Positions 1 through 10,943 of a stretch of 64,000 bases of DNA are shown piece after piece. The position numbers were made by a program, and so were the translations under genes. Under the pieces are notes generated by a model. That model made no database searches. It saw only the letters and a program-made list of their open reading frames with translations, and was not told where the DNA came from. Source of the DNA: Melieria omissa (Eukaryota; Arthropoda; Insecta; Diptera; Ulidiidae); assembly GCA_963971225.1 (NCBI GenBank), contig OZ020270.1, forward strand, positions 77,516,432-77,580,431, in the 5' to 3' direction. Position 1 is the first letter of the stretch. Every line of letters begins with the position of its first letter.

Positions 1-318
1 TGGGCTCCCATTGCTCCCAGATTGCCCCCAGATGTATCAAATGTATGACCAACATCCATTTATTTTCTCTTCCAAATGTTTCTTTCAAACATACCTACCC
101 GCTAACTCCAAGTCTTAAGGGCTGCCATACAAAACTGGCCATTTTCTATGCCATTGGCTCCCCATTTGTAAATATAGTAAAGTAAGCGAGAAATTCGTAT
201 CTCGGATACTACTGAACCGATTTCAATGGTTTATTCAGCGATCACCAACATTCTTGAGTATAAAAAATACAAAATTAATTAAGGTTCAGAAATGCATCAC
301 CAGAGGGCGCCCCCCATA

Positions 319-2162
319 CGATCGGATTTGCGACGTTGTCAACTTTTGGGTTTCTACAATGCAAAAATCAAAATGTACGGTCGACACCCCATTAACATCC
401 CCATTTTGAATATACTTGTAACTTTAGATTAGTGTTAGGTTTGACTAGGTTCAGAGAGCGTGTATGGAAAACCCGTAATTTTATTGTGAGGCATCAGTGC
501 ATATTGTGAGTGCTCTCTATGACTGCCAGGAGGAGGCACATCGCTCTAACTGGGGTTCCTGTAAAAAGTCAAGGTGCTGTCTTTGTTAAGCCATCTACTT
601 TATCACAACAAATTGAGAGGTCCGATAACTTCACTATAGTTATCTCTGTAAGGCTTGAGTCATGTAGCCCTGCACATTGACAAAGAAAGTTCTAAATTAA
701 TTTTACTTCTTCGTTATAATTACGTCTTCTGCATAAAGTACTTATAGACATTCGTCTTCGTTGGAGCACTGGTGCAATAGCACAGCGGCCGGTGATAAAT
801 TTTGTAAGTACTTATATTGCAGATTTGTTAAACCCCAACAGGACTTTCATCTATTTATTATTTAACCTTGGCCATAATGACCGCGACACTTCGCTCTCAC
901 TATGGTTAGTCCATAAATTGTGACTCATTAACTCGTCTAAGTTAGTTAAAAAGTTCGTTTAAATAGAGGTATCCACTTTTAGGATATCCATTTCCAAGCC
1001 CTGCAGTGCCATCTCATCCGCCATTTCGTTCCCTTTGAAATTTCTATGTCCAGACACCGATCAATTAAGCACGATATTACTTTACTCCATTTTAACTACA
1101 TACTTTGCATTCTGCCTTTAAAGCGACCTGACTTTCAACCAAAATAGTGATTTTCATCGCTTTAACTCAAATATCATTAAGAAGCTTTGCTGCCTCTTAA
1201 TGACAACGAGCTCTGCTGCACGTGTCTGGCAGATAGTAGGACGGTCTAGGCTGCAGATCCTTCCAGTAGAGACCAGTCCAGGTCAACAGTTCTCGATTTT
1301 TGAGCAGTCGTGAGTGTAGATAGCCAAAGCAAGTACTCTCTTTTGTCTGACCGATTTCCTGAGCGGGTGTCAAAATACATAAGTCAAAACAGTTTCATAA
1401 TTGAGTTACCAGGATGCAAAAAATATTGTGCATAAATTACATGTGGCCAACGATGTTGTCCGAAGGGGCGTGAAACTCATGAGAGATTATAATACTGCCT
1501 ACGCAAGGAGTACCTATACCGGTTAAATATAAAAATCACATTTTCTCACAAAAGTTCAATAATTTCTTTTTAACATTTAATTACGATTGCAATTATATCA
1601 GGGACATAACAGTTACAACGTTTTTAGGAAAAAAGTTGGAAAATAACTGTTTCACTGTAACAAATATTTTAATTGTTACTTATAATTATTATTTTGAAAT
1701 AATTATTTTTAAATCTATGTATAACTATTATTCCTAACATATATTTTTTTCTGTTGCCTAATAACTATCATCAGCGAGTATTTTTTTTTTACATCGCCGA
1801 TAACGATTATTTTAAGAGAAATATTTTTTGCGTCAGCGCATAACTGTTATAAGAAAAAATTTTTTTCCATTGCTCGGTAACGTTTATTTTGTGAGAAATT
1901 CTTTTTACGTTGCTCGGTAACGTTTATTTTGTGAAAAAATTTTTTTTCCCCTCATAATAGTTTTTGTCCAGCATTTATAAATATCTCTTAAAAATGCGCA
2001 ACGTTTTTGAGTTTTTAAAAATGTATAACTGTTATTTTGGGTCTCTGAATTATATTCAACATGGGGAGGTTAAAGGCGTTTCTACACTACATTTGATTTT
2101 TGCTTTGTAGAAACCCAAAAGTTGACAACGTCACAAATCCGATCCCCCATACGATCGGATTT
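319..2162. repeat. Inner inverted repeat pair, about 55 bp arms
   Basis: Positions 319-375 are the reverse complement of 2090-2143 with few mismatches; both carry GACGTTGTCAACTTTTGGG or its complement. The right arm is followed by a second copy of CGATCGGATTT at 2152-2162. The pair lies inside F1 and flanks the LINE remnant, so it may mark a separate insertion or an older layer of the foldback. Confidence 0.55.
430..1320 (-). pseudogene. LINE RNase H and C-terminal fragment, decayed
   Basis: The minus strand near 1010-1075 reads a stretch ending GNEMADEMALQG, preceded by SGHRNFKG. This is the typical RNase H end of RNase H-bearing non-LTR retrotransposons (GHR..GNE.AD.LA). Further downstream on the same strand, about 500-800, frames give GRCAIA and FLCQCAGL, resembling the C-terminal Cys-rich motif that follows RNase H in these LINEs. 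Many stops and frame changes are present. It is probably a 5'-truncated copy; which LINE clade is not certain. Confidence 0.55.
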
Positions 2163-2189
2163 GGTCAACGCACTCTCGTGTGAATTTCT

Positions 2190-2873
2190 TCTTCTTCTTG
2201 TCGACTGCCACGACAGCCCGATTACGAGACTAATAGCCTATTTCCACCGGGCCTTAAATGCATTTAACGCTTAAATGTATTCAACATCGCATTTAAATGC
2301 TCAAATTCCCATACAATTGTTTTTGTAGCTAAGTGCGTGAACTCACTTTCAAAACTGAGTTAACTCAGTTTTGCCGTTTGCAGACGTCTAACAGAAAATT
2401 GTATGTTAAAAGCGGGAGCAATATTCAGAAATGTACAAATTTTGATAGCATGCTGCCAGAAACAAATGCATAATTTGATTTGTCCAAATGAAAATGTCAA
2501 CAAAAACAAGCTGTTGGAGTTAACTCAGTTTCAGTGGAAACGCTTGACAGTTGTCAAACTTAACAGAGCCCTTAAATGCATTTAAGCGCTCGGTGGAAAT
2601 AGGCTATAAGGCCTAGCTACCCGCAACCAACCGTGTTGTGCGTGCGAATGTTTTTACAAGGTTGGAAGGGACCTACAGTTTTATGCCGATTCCAAACGGT
2701 GAGTTGGGAGCTTTTTCATAGGCAATTTTACTCTCAGAGATTTGCCATTTCCTGTTGAGAGAACAGCCACCGAAAAAAAAATTATTGTTTTTCTTTTTTT
2801 TCGGTGTTAAAGCAACGGAGTATTGAATTCGCGGCCCAACGCACTAGCCAGCTGAGGTACGGCGGCTGCCGTG
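2190..2873 (-). mobile_element. tRNA-derived SINE, copy 1 (interrupted by a MITE)
   Basis: This interval matches the SINE at 27889-28236. It is flanked by the direct repeat GTGAATTTCT at 2180-2189 and 2874-2883. Read on the minus strand it starts with a tRNA-like head containing CCTCAGCTGGCTAGTGCG (A-box region) and a B-box-like CGAATTCAATACTCC, and it ends in a (GAA)n tail. Without the inserted MITE it is about 308 bp. It has no protein-coding capacity and would depend on a LINE for movement. Confidence 0.75.
2234..2606. mobile_element. MITE inside the SINE, 3-bp TAA target duplication
   Basis: Terminal inverted repeats TAGCCTATTTCCACCG and complement bound a 373-bp insertion. It is flanked by TAA at 2231-2233 and 2607-2609. 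The uninterrupted SINE at 27889-28236 reads GAGACTAAGGCC at the same point, which confirms the empty site. A 3-bp TAA/TTA duplication suits PIF/Harbinger-type MITEs. The internal ORF at 2403-2585 looks spurious. Confidence 0.7.
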
Positions 2874-3180
2874 GTGAATTTCTGAACCTTAATTAAATTT
2901 TTTATTTTTTGTACTCAAGAATGTTGGCGATCGCTGAATAAAGCATTGAAATCGGTTCAGTAGTATCCGAGATACGAATTTCTCGCTTACTTAACTACTA
3001 TATTTACAAATGGGGAGCCATTGGCATAGAAAATGGCCAGTTTTGTATGGCATTTGATACATCTGGGGGCAATTTGGGAGCAATGGGAGCCCATTTTATA
3101 AAAACGACCATTTTGTATTGGAGCCCCATTAAGGGTTGGAGATAGGAGGTGAGTATGTTTGAAAGAAATGTTCAGTAAGG

Positions 3181-3425
3181 AAAACTAGAGGGGTCGGTCA
3201 TAGATTTTAACCCTCTAAGAACAACTTCTGACCAGCTGTGGAGCGATTTGTCGAATTTCCCAGCCTTTTTGTGAACTTTGACCTCGATGAGACGCAATTT
3301 AGCTCCACCCTAGCCCCAACATTTTTTGGCTCATGCGCTTTTTTACTAAACCGCATAAAATGAGAGGTTGCGGAGGATCGAAATCGAAAAATCATTTACT
3401 AAATCCAGTCTAGGGTACGTGCATA
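3181..3425. other. Intergenic, no recognised feature
   Basis: Between the F1 right arm and the next MITE there is a moderately AT-rich stretch with only a short minus-strand frame (3207-3395) that shows no recognisable protein features. Confidence 0.4.
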
Positions 3426-3808
3426 AGGAGTGCGTCGTTAAAAATTGTGATATCGAAAAATTAAAACATCTCAGCAACCACTAGTCCAATTTTTGAAAAG
3501 TTTGGTTTTATATAACATGACTTTTATGTAGATTTTAGAATTTATTAGAAAAAATTATATTAAATTTTCAAGGGTAAATTTTTTAACTTTTTCTGGAATA
3601 CCCCTCATGAGGGCTTTAATTTTTTCTTGTTAATTTTATAATTTATCATCATTTTATCATTAAATACCCTTTCAGTGCTATAAATTGGCATGAACTATTG
3701 AATGACAAAGTTTTCATGGCTCACCTGATCAAAGAAAATTTAATTTGAATTTGTATAAACGAAGTTATTAGAAAAATTGCATGTCACAATTTTTAACGAC
3801 GCACTCGT
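3426..3808. mobile_element. MITE with TA target and 25-bp TIRs
   Basis: A perfect 23-bp inverted repeat (GAGTGCGTCGTTAAAAATTG followed by TGA) lies at 3428-3450 and 3784-3806. Extending two bases outward gives A(G/C)GAGTGCG flanked by TA on both sides (3424-3425 and 3809-3810). Length is 383 bp with no coding frame of note. TA duplication and size suit a Tc1/mariner-type MITE. Confidence 0.7.
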
Positions 3809-4612
3809 TACATACCAAGCAAAATCTAAAAAAAATTTGTTGTAGTCCTTCAGGCTTATTTTCCCATGAGTTCCAAAAATTTTTACGGCTTCAATGACAT
3901 TAGCAGCTAGCAGGCTCACTGTAATTTTCCGCGCAAAAATGTTCCACTTGCACGTCTTCACTCGTGCCTTCAGCCGCATCTTCACTTCCAAGCCGATTTA
4001 AAAAATGTCTTTTTTTTTTAATTTGGTGGCGAATATTTTAGATGTTGAGCAGAGATCCAAAATAACACTTATGAATTTTTATATACTCGAAAACGTTGCC
4101 CATTTTTAAGAGATATTTATAAATGTTGGACAATAACTATTATGAGGGGAAACACTTTTTTTTCGCCATTTCGTAACTATGTTTCGTAACAACTATTTTT
4201 TCTGTTGCCTACGTTAAAAAAATATTTCTACTTCATAATAGTTACTGGCAACCGAAAAAATATTTCTCACAAAATAAACGTTACCGAGCAACGTAAAAAA
4301 TATTTCTCACAAATGTAAAAAGAATTTCTCACAAAATAAACGTTGCCGAGAAATGGAAAAAAATTGTTCTCTCATAACAGTTATGCGATGACGCAAAAAA
4401 TATTTCTCTCAAGATAATCGTTATCGGCGACGTAAAAAAAAATACTCGCTGATAATAGTTATTAGGCAACAAAAAAAGTATTTGTCACGAATAATAGTTA
4501 TACATAGATTTAAAAATAATTATTTCAAAATAAAAAATATATTTATATTTGTTACAGTGAAACTGTTATTTTCCAACTTTTTTCCTAAAACCGTTATAAC
4601 TGTTATGTCCCT

Positions 4613-5595
4613 GATTTTGAGGCATTTATTTTGACTAATTAAATAATTTATTTTACACACCTCTTAATACTACGCACTTATTTACACTTTTTCACGCGCA
4701 CGTTTCGACGAATAAACACCGCATTCATCGTTTTTACGAACAATGCAACGAGTACGGCGCATGCGCTCGTGAACTGTGTAGCTATGCATTATTTTTCTAT
4801 CAGTTACAAATTAGTTGTCAAACAAGTAGTTTAAAATTAGTTATTTTTGCCAACTGACTTTTCTTTCCGGCAGGGCAGATATAGACGTAGACACAGACAG
4901 AACAAAAACAGGTGCGCTAGAGCCTGACCGATGGTAACATTTTGACTGAAGTCGATTAATCAGCTGATAGACTGACAATCGGCTAAAACCAAAGCCGAAG
5001 ATTAATAACTTATAAAAATGTTTCACCTTCAGCTTTGGTCTTCCGTCTGCATTTTTCTGAAGCCTATTATTAGCCGAATGTGCGTTGTTTCATCGAAAAT
5101 AGCCAAAGCCTGTACTGTATGTTTTACAGGTACAAGAGCAAAGATTGCTATGACGTAATCAAACAAAACAATGCTCCAACTTTTTTATTTTTCTATCCGG
5201 AGATTTTTGTATGAAGTTTTCCAGATGATTCTTACATTTGTAAGGTTATTAGAGGGTACATTTTTTAAGAGGGAAATACTCGAATCGAGATTTTGTTTGT
5301 ACATTGCTATCTTGGGAATTTTTCGTCCGTAATTTTGTTAACTTATAAGGTGAAGATCCATTAACCGAAGACTTATATAGATAGAACGAGATAGTTGTTT
5401 AATATATATGTACATACACTAGTGTAGGTATATCAAAATTATCTTATGATTAATATTGACCTCAAAAATGGGTTTTCTGTTTATAAAAACGTATCCACAT
5501 TATTCATAACTGCACTTTTTGTTCTGTTTTAGGTGCATTAAAATAATAATTTTCCATGTATTCGTATTTATTGGCAATATACTCACAAAACTGTG
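4613..5595. other. Intergenic, no gene recognised
   Basis: About 1 kb of AT-rich sequence between F2 and the Tc1-like element. Short frames at 4841-5026 are not convincing. A stretch around 4920-5110 repeats CCAAAGCC-type words in both orientations and could be a worn hAT-type MITE, but no target duplication was found. Confidence 0.35.
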
Positions 5596-5789
5596 CAGAA
5601 TAAGTTTGCGTACAAAACTAATAACGGGAATTTCCGGTTATGCTTTTAATTTTTGGTTTTTTGGAAAATTTGTATTCCATTGAAGAGTAAACGGACTTAT
5701 AAATTATTTGGAACCGTATATGTGCTTGAAATTTATAGAAAGCAATAGAATCCAACAGAAAAAAAATTAAAAATGGATAAAAGGATAAT

Positions 5790-6475
5790 CTAACTAAAAC
5801 TTCCAAAATTGATAAAAAATTTCATGAAATTAGGGAAACTTTTGGCAGAGCACGTTCGTCATTTCAAAAAGCCATCTTAAATCTCGAAAAAAAACAGAAA
5901 ATCTTGCTTCGTTACTACGATCTGGCCATTTTCTTAAGCTACTTGTTTGCGATCAGTGCATCATAATCTAAGGCTAGTTGCATCCAATATCTTCGAAAAT
6001 GTACAGAAATATTTTATAAAACCCAGTAACAGTGACTTTGTAAGAAATGTCCTGAAAAAACATATTTCCCCTACGTAACAGCATGTAAAAAGCCCATATT
6101 TGGCATACTTACAAGGAGCACAGAATTGGCTTCGTAAAAGAGTCCAGGAAAGAGTATAGAAAACCAGATTTCCGGGACGATATGTTGTTAACTATAGAAA
6201 GTGGGACGATTCATTATTATCTGATAATATTTGGCATTAAAAGGCATCAACTTATTTGAACAGGATCCTGTTAATAACAAAAATCTGAAATTAACAGTGA
6301 AGCATAGCATATGTGGGGATATGGAATGGGGCTGCATCTCAGGAAAAGGAGTGAGCAGGCTGGTTTTTTTATATAGAAATGGGAGTCATTAACATACTCT
6401 AAAAGCTTATGTAAGCCAAGGTTTCAAAACTTTGGATCAGATTCCAGCATTTCTTTTCAACCTTAGGGCGCAGTG
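5790..6475 (+). pseudogene. Tc1-like transposase remnant
   Basis: Translating the plus strand in shifting frames gives blocks typical of Tc1 transposases: a paired-like helix region near 5830-5950, a KKPIFGILT-like stretch near 6095, and LKLTVKH followed by GCISGKGVSRLV near 6287-6365, corresponding to the VMVWGCIS region before the second catalytic Asp. Several stops and indels break the frame. The C-terminal catalytic part is missing, replaced by the duplicated segment at 6485. It cannot make a working transposase. Confidence 0.6.
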
Positions 6476-6484
6476 CATACGATG

Positions 6485-6896
6485 CGAAGCTATGTTTGCT
6501 ATTAACTAACTCAGCAAAGTTGGAAAAGTTCCTCCCTAGTCACCTAACGTGCATCTAATTGAGTATATAAGGGGTTTACTTGAACCCTGAGCCCAACAAA
6601 ACTTCATCTTCAAAGATATAGTAAACCATATAACAATTTAAGGATATAACTAAATAACCGCTGAAAGAACACCGAATTTAATAAAATTTACGAAGCTATG
6701 TTTGCTATTGCTAACTCAGCAAAGTTGGAAAAGTTCCTCCCTAGTCACCTAACGTGCATCTAATTGAGTATATAAGAGGTTTACTTGAACCCTGAGCCCA
6801 ACAAAACTCCATCTTCAAAGATATAGTAAACCATATAACAATTTAAGGATATAACTAAATAACCGCTGAAAAAACACCGAATTTAATCAAATTTAC
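6485..6896 (+). repeat. 206-bp tandem direct duplication with TATA-like motif
   Basis: Unit 1 (6485-6690) and unit 2 (6691-6896) are near-identical direct copies beginning CGAAGCTATGTTTGCTATT. Each contains GAGTATATAAG followed about 30 bases on by a TCA start-like context, resembling a TATA core promoter. The duplication sits where the transposase C-terminus should be. No coding function is evident. Confidence 0.75.
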
Positions 6897-7381
6897 GCCG
6901 AAACTTCTCCACGGAGTTCAAGCAAGAAAAATAAATTCACAAAGTTATTAATTTTTGGACAAAACTTAGTTTCAATTAAATTGTACGCAAACTTTTTCTG
7001 AGGTGAATTCATAACATATTTTGTTGTTGGCCCTTCTTTTACAGTTTGGTCAAGTTTTTGATATTATTATCTTAATGGAATAAAAGAACTAAGTTTACGG
7101 AAGAAATAAAAATATTTTGTTTTTGAAAAATTACTTTAAGTGATATATTTTTCATATGAAAAAACTACGTACCCCTTGTACGCAAACTTATTCTGACTAG
7201 TGTATATATAATGTAGTAGCCATTGAGCGCGTGCCGAAGGCTGAAATAAAATTGACAACACACCCAAAACATATGCATAAACTATGTGCACAATCTTAAA
7301 CACATTTTCTTGACGAGTTATTATTTTCAGTTTTTTACCTATAATTAAAATTAGTCAGCAAAGCAAAAACAGGCGGTTAGT

Positions 7382-7460
7382 ATGCAGCACAAATATTACA
7401 CTGCAATTTTAATGATAATCGTATTGCTGCATTTTGCTGGTCGGCAGGCACATGGCACTG
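7382..7460 (+). CDS. Candidate first coding exon of a secreted protein
   Basis: The frame starts MQHKYYTAILMIIVLLHFAG and continues RQAHGTG. This is a short N-terminus, a hydrophobic core and a small-residue cleavage region, as in a signal peptide of about 22-25 residues. It is followed at once by a consensus 5' splice donor, G|GTAAGT at 7460/7461, giving a phase-1 junction, the common phase after signal-peptide exons. A TATATATAA motif lies about 180 bases upstream, but that is also the edge of a Tc1 element. The 3' exons are not visible; a large intron filled by the downstream transposons is possible. The product is not recognised. This is the best candidate for a host gene in the window. 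Confidence 0.45.
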
Positions 7461-7942
7461 GTAAGTCGCAAATAAATTGTACATATCTACATATATGTAG
7501 ATATGTATGTATATATATGTATGTACGTATCTATGTATGTAGGAATATGTTATCTGTAAGTAGTTGGCTTGAGTTCATTAAGGCGAAAGGAGTATAAGGA
7601 ATTGTTTATAGTAAAGAGTGACCAGATAAAAACCATAGGGAAAAATTTAAATAAAACAAAAACGGTGTGAGATATCAAATTGGTTCCGGATAGATAAAAA
7701 ATCAAGTTTACTTAAATTCTTGAGTCTTTATCTCCATATTCTAACGAGGTTAAGTATTATTATTTATATTTTTTTGTTATCTCCTTCAAAATTTTGAAGT
7801 CCTTTTAAAAGGATGTAGAAATGAAAAACTGAGTACGCAGTATTACTATGTTTGGTTTCACGCCCATATGAATTTTTTCCAGTACAAAAGTTTTTTTTTT
7901 ACTTTTGTCGCTTACTTACACTTATTGTAAGATGTAAAAATA
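7461..7942. other. Putative intron start with TATG microsatellite
   Basis: A run of ACATATATGTAGATATGTATG-type repeats spans about 7480-7545. The rest, to 7942, is AT-rich with no recognisable coding sequence. If the exon at 7382 is real this is intronic. Confidence 0.4.
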
Positions 7943-8490
7943 GGGCAGTTCAGGATAACGTGCAAATATTTGGGCAAATGCATGTCATTTCAAATATTTG
8001 CCATCAACACTGAGCTTAACTTTTAAAAATTTCATGGCAAATCGGTTGCAGAACAAATTCAGAGCTGTTTTTGAAGAATAAATCAAGAAGAAGAAGAATA
8101 GAATATTTGCGCCGTGGGAGCCTGCGAGAATAAAGAGCATGCATAAGTTGCTGCCGCTGTGGCATTCGAAAACAATTGTCATCTCTAACTCCAGCGCTTC
8201 TTGCAAATAACTTAAAAATGTACGAATTTCTTCCTCCGTCCACTTTTTATTAGATTTTTATTTTTTTATTTTCTTTTTCGTCTGCTTCATCTGGACAATT
8301 GTAACAGCTGAAAGATTGGCAAACCTGTTTTGCCCATGCCGAAAAATATGCAATAGTTTTCAGTGTTGCAAATTTGCAGCTGCTCGGCATGGGCAAATGT
8401 GTACATTTTGTTGTTGCGTTGAAAATATTTGCCATCACATTTTGCAAATGCCATGATGCCAGACCGTTTGCACGTTATCCTGAACTGCCC
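7943..8490. mobile_element. MITE with 24-bp TIRs, 548 bp
   Basis: GGGCAGTTCAGGATAACGTG plus CAAA at 7943-7966 is exactly inverted at 8467-8490, with TA on both outer sides (7941-7942, 8491-8492). Inside, TTTGCCCATGCCGA near 8331 is inverted near 8385, a second smaller hairpin. No transposase frame is present; the listed short frames look spurious. Confidence 0.7.
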
Positions 8491-8492
8491 TA

Positions 8493-8758
8493 ATGCAAAA
8501 TTGTGGAAAATTTATCATTTACTTTATTTGGTGTCTCCATAGATCAGTTCTTGCAAGATTTAAACATCGGACTATACGAGTAAATAAGCGAAGCAAATTA
8601 ATTCGTCCTCCGGCGCCTACTGCTACAGACAAAGAAACTAAACATACAGAAAACGCATGTCATATAACCAAACACTTTTTATGGCGGGTTCCAACTACGG
8701 TTGCCACTCGACAGAAATTTTGTTAACCAGATGTTTCTGGAAAAGTAACCAAAATGTA
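8493..8758. other. Dispersed repeat, left part
   Basis: ACATACAGAAAACGCATGTCAT and GCGGGTTCCAAC within 8635-8700 recur at 10944-11000, and the matching right part CGCTCTGCTCTCA with ACGTATGTG lies at 10150-10200. The copy here was therefore probably split by the mariner insertion at 8759. No coding capacity is seen. Confidence 0.45.
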
Positions 8759-8836
8759 TCAGGTGTACAACTTTGCTTCCGCCGTTTTTTTTTTCAAAAT
8801 TAAAAGCTTTATTGCGAAAAAGTGCTTACAGATGTA

Positions 8837-9343
8837 TTATTCAAAGTATTGTCCGTCGCTAGCGACAACTTTCTCCCATCTTTCCGGCAATTTTCGGATC
8901 CCGGCTCGAAAAAAGGAGTCCTCTTTTGACGCTATCCATGAAGCAATCCATTTTTCCAATTCTTCGAAGGATTGAAAATGTTGATCTGCCAGGCCGTCTG
9001 CCATCGAACGGAATAGGTGGAAGTCAGAAGGGGCGACATCTGGGGAATACGGCGGGTGGGGCAAGACTTCCCATTTCAGCGTTTCCAGGTACTTTTTGAC
9101 CACTTTTGCGACGTGAGGCCGAGCATTGTCGTGGTGGAGGATGACTTTGTCACCACCACCATGTTTGTCTTCGACATCGAAATCACCATTTTTAAAACGT
9201 TGAAACCACTCTCGACACGTTCTTTTACTCAGAGCAGCATCACCGTAAGTTTCTGAGAGCATTCGATGCGCTTCAGCTGCATTTTTTTCGAATTGTAACA
9301 GAAAAGTAAAACTTAAAACGCAAATGGCGAGAATTGGGCACAT
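8837..9343 (-). pseudogene. mariner transposase, internal deletion
   Basis: The 168-codon frame has a mariner helix-turn-helix start (AAEAHRMLSETYGD, CREWFQRFKNGDFDVEDK). It then jumps directly to the catalytic C-terminal half, with HHDNARPHV (second Asp) and PYSPDVAPSDFHLF (third Asp of DD34D). The segment with the second helix region, the WVPHEL-type linker and the first catalytic Asp is gone. Full-length mariner transposase is about 345 residues, so half is missing. It could not catalyse transposition. Confidence 0.8.
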
Positions 9344-9440
9344 AAACGGACATTTACGAGCGTGAATAATACGAAAACAAGAACAACTGTCACTGAAACG
9401 GCGATGACAATTCGTTAGGCACTGTCCACACTCACTTTAA

Positions 9441-9936
9441 CCCATTAAGCCCTGAGCGTTGCGTTTGCGCAACGTTTGGGAATTTCGCTACATTAAGTAA
9501 TTCATAAAGATATAAGACTTGAAAATGGGTAGAATTGGATTCGAATTGATCGTTTTAGATTCTGCCATACTGAAATTTCAAAATTTTTTAAATATTCATA
9601 TCTTTTTTCGATCCAAAGTCAAAGGTTTTTTTTGGGGAATTTTTGAAATTCAATTAAAAATACTTATTCTTCAAACCTATCAAAATCCCTTTGTGGGCTG
9701 CATTTTGTAATGCTAAACTATTTAAAAATAAGTTTTAAAACAATTTTTTTTTTTTTAATTTTATGTTTTGTATGTGACTAAGGCCCAAATTGCGTTTACG
9801 CAACGTACCCTCCTGGTTCAGGGGGTGGGGGTATGAATTATTTTCTTGATTTTTTTTCTTGATTAGGTCAATTACTAAGATTGTGCAAAATTTTATGGAA
9901 ATCGCACAAGCCCTTCTGGGGTCAGGATTTAATGGG
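9441..9936. mobile_element. TTAA-flanked (piggyBac-like) MITE inside mariner
   Basis: TTAA at 9437-9440 and 9937-9940 bound an insertion with short TIR CCCATTAA. Near both ends lies GCGTTGCGTTTGCGCAACG or TTGCGTTTACGCAACG, a palindromic subterminal motif. TTAA duplication is the hallmark of piggyBac-type transposition. There is no transposase frame, so it is non-autonomous. Confidence 0.7.
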
Positions 9937-10025
9937 TTAAAGGCATTACCATCTATGTATTTCAACCAGCCTCAGCCGGTACAGCCACCTATCGGAAAAC
10001 GGCGGAAGCAAAGTTGTACACCTGA

Positions 10026-10645
10026 TAGAAAATTTAACCATTTTCTTGTAGCCCATCAAAAACGCCCAAGCAAAAAAAAAGCGCAATGAACAAAATTCAT
10101 ATCAATTGCGATATGTATTATAACGTCAATATGCATTTCTTCCCGCCTAACTAACCCGCGCTCTGCTCTCATAGAACACGTATGTGATGAGCTGTGTGAC
10201 CACAGCCTTGTGACAAATTGTAACACAGAATAGACCTAAAATGTATCATATGTATGTATAATTTATATCTTTCCCGCAAGTAATAACCTTCAGTAATAAT
10301 ACTACTTTTTCCACGTTACTTATTGCTACATTACCTTTCCTCTGGTTTTTCTTTCCTTTTCGATTTTTTAATCAGCCTAAGTACTTTACACCTCAAGTTG
10401 AGCCTTTTTCGGGAATCAAACGCTCAAGGGGGTGATAAAATCATCATGGGGAATAATTTTGTTTAAGTTCAAATGAATGAATGAATATCACAAGACCTTG
10501 TGAGTAGTAAATAAGGGTGAAGTGACTTAAAAATTAGTACTATTTTAACTAATTATTTGTCTACATTAACGCAGATAAAACTGTGCCAATAGCTAATATA
10601 TTTGCCATGTTCGGCATTTTGATGAGCAATATAAGTACTAGGAGT
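10026..10645. other. Intergenic, dispersed-repeat right part and no gene
   Basis: Around 10150-10200 lies the right part of the dispersed repeat whose fuller copy is at 10944-11055. The remainder shows no coding frame or RNA gene that I recognise. Confidence 0.4.
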
Positions 10646-10895
10646 CAGGGCCGTAGCTAGGGGGGGGGGGGGTTAGGGGGTTCTGACCCCCCCGAAATGT
10701 TAGAACATTGTTTTAATTTATAATATTCTAAACTAGTTACTAATCACACCATGCATGGCTACGTTTACATTGAGCCCAAGTGCCTAATTAAGTTAAATTA
10801 GTAATTTAATTTAGCTTGGAAGCTTGTTTTCAGTCAGTTGTCGGGTTTTGATTTGAGTAACCCCCCCCCGAAAAAAAATCCTATCTACGGGCTTG
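10646..10895. mobile_element. hAT MITE, 250 bp, poly-G/poly-C subtermini
   Basis: An 8-bp target duplication CTAGGAGT lies at 10638-10645 and 10896-10903. The ends are CAGGGCCGTAGC and, inverted, CAAGCCCGTAGA, followed inside by a 14-base G run on the left and a C run on the right. The eight-base duplication and CAGGG-type ends fit a hAT MITE. No coding capacity. Confidence 0.8.
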
Positions 10896-10943
10896 CTAGG
10901 AGTATTCGAGCTCGTTACTTCGTTAATTCGGTACTATCAAAAA

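Larger units (their letters stand above)
1..3180. mobile_element. Foldback-type inverted-repeat structure F1
   Basis: Positions 1-297 match the reverse complement of roughly 2884-3180. The shared blocks include TGGGCTCCCATTGCTCCCA at 1-19 and a long block beginning TTCAGAAAT near the inner end. The left arm contains an extra copy of a subrepeat (about 43-125) whose counterpart lies at the outer edge of the right arm, so the arms are modular, as in foldback elements. The window starts inside the left arm, so the true left end and any target duplication cannot be seen. The loop holds a LINE remnant, one arm of a second foldback and a SINE. Confidence 0.6.
1597..4612. mobile_element. Foldback structure F2 with AT-rich long arms
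   Basis: About 1597-2066 is the reverse complement of about 4034-4612. The arms begin at TCAGGGACATAACAGTTA and consist of degenerate subrepeats of the type TAACTATTAT followed by a T-run and a GTTGCC or GTTGCTCGGTAACG block. The arms differ by small subrepeat gains and losses, typical of foldback elements. The loop contains the whole right half of F1, so F1 and F2 interlock rather than nest cleanly. No coding capacity was seen in the arms. Confidence 0.6.
5596..7195 (+). mobile_element. Tc1-like DNA transposon, decayed, 1600 bp
   Basis: CAGAATAAGTTTGCGTACAA at 5596-5615 is exactly inverted at 7176-7195, giving an element of the usual Tc1 length (about 1.6 kb). The plus strand between carries a broken Tc1-type transposase. 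A third, slightly altered copy of the terminal repeat lies inside at 6981-7000. The target TA is not clear because the bases just outside the repeats differ. Confidence 0.7.
8759..10025 (-). mobile_element. mauritiana-type mariner, internally deleted
   Basis: Inverted repeats TCAGGTGTACAACTTTGC at 8759 and its complement ending at 10025 are flanked by TA (8757-8758, 10026-10027). The repeat matches the known mauritiana-subfamily pattern TCAGGTGTACAAGTA. The transposase frame on the minus strand has lost its middle. A TTAA-flanked MITE (9441-9936) is inserted near the 5' end of the element. Without that insertion the copy is about 770 bp, well below the usual 1.28 kb. Confidence 0.85.

Noticed and set aside
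4920..5110. Possible hAT MITE with CCAAAGCC words
   Set aside because: Ends do not pair well and no 8-bp duplication was found.
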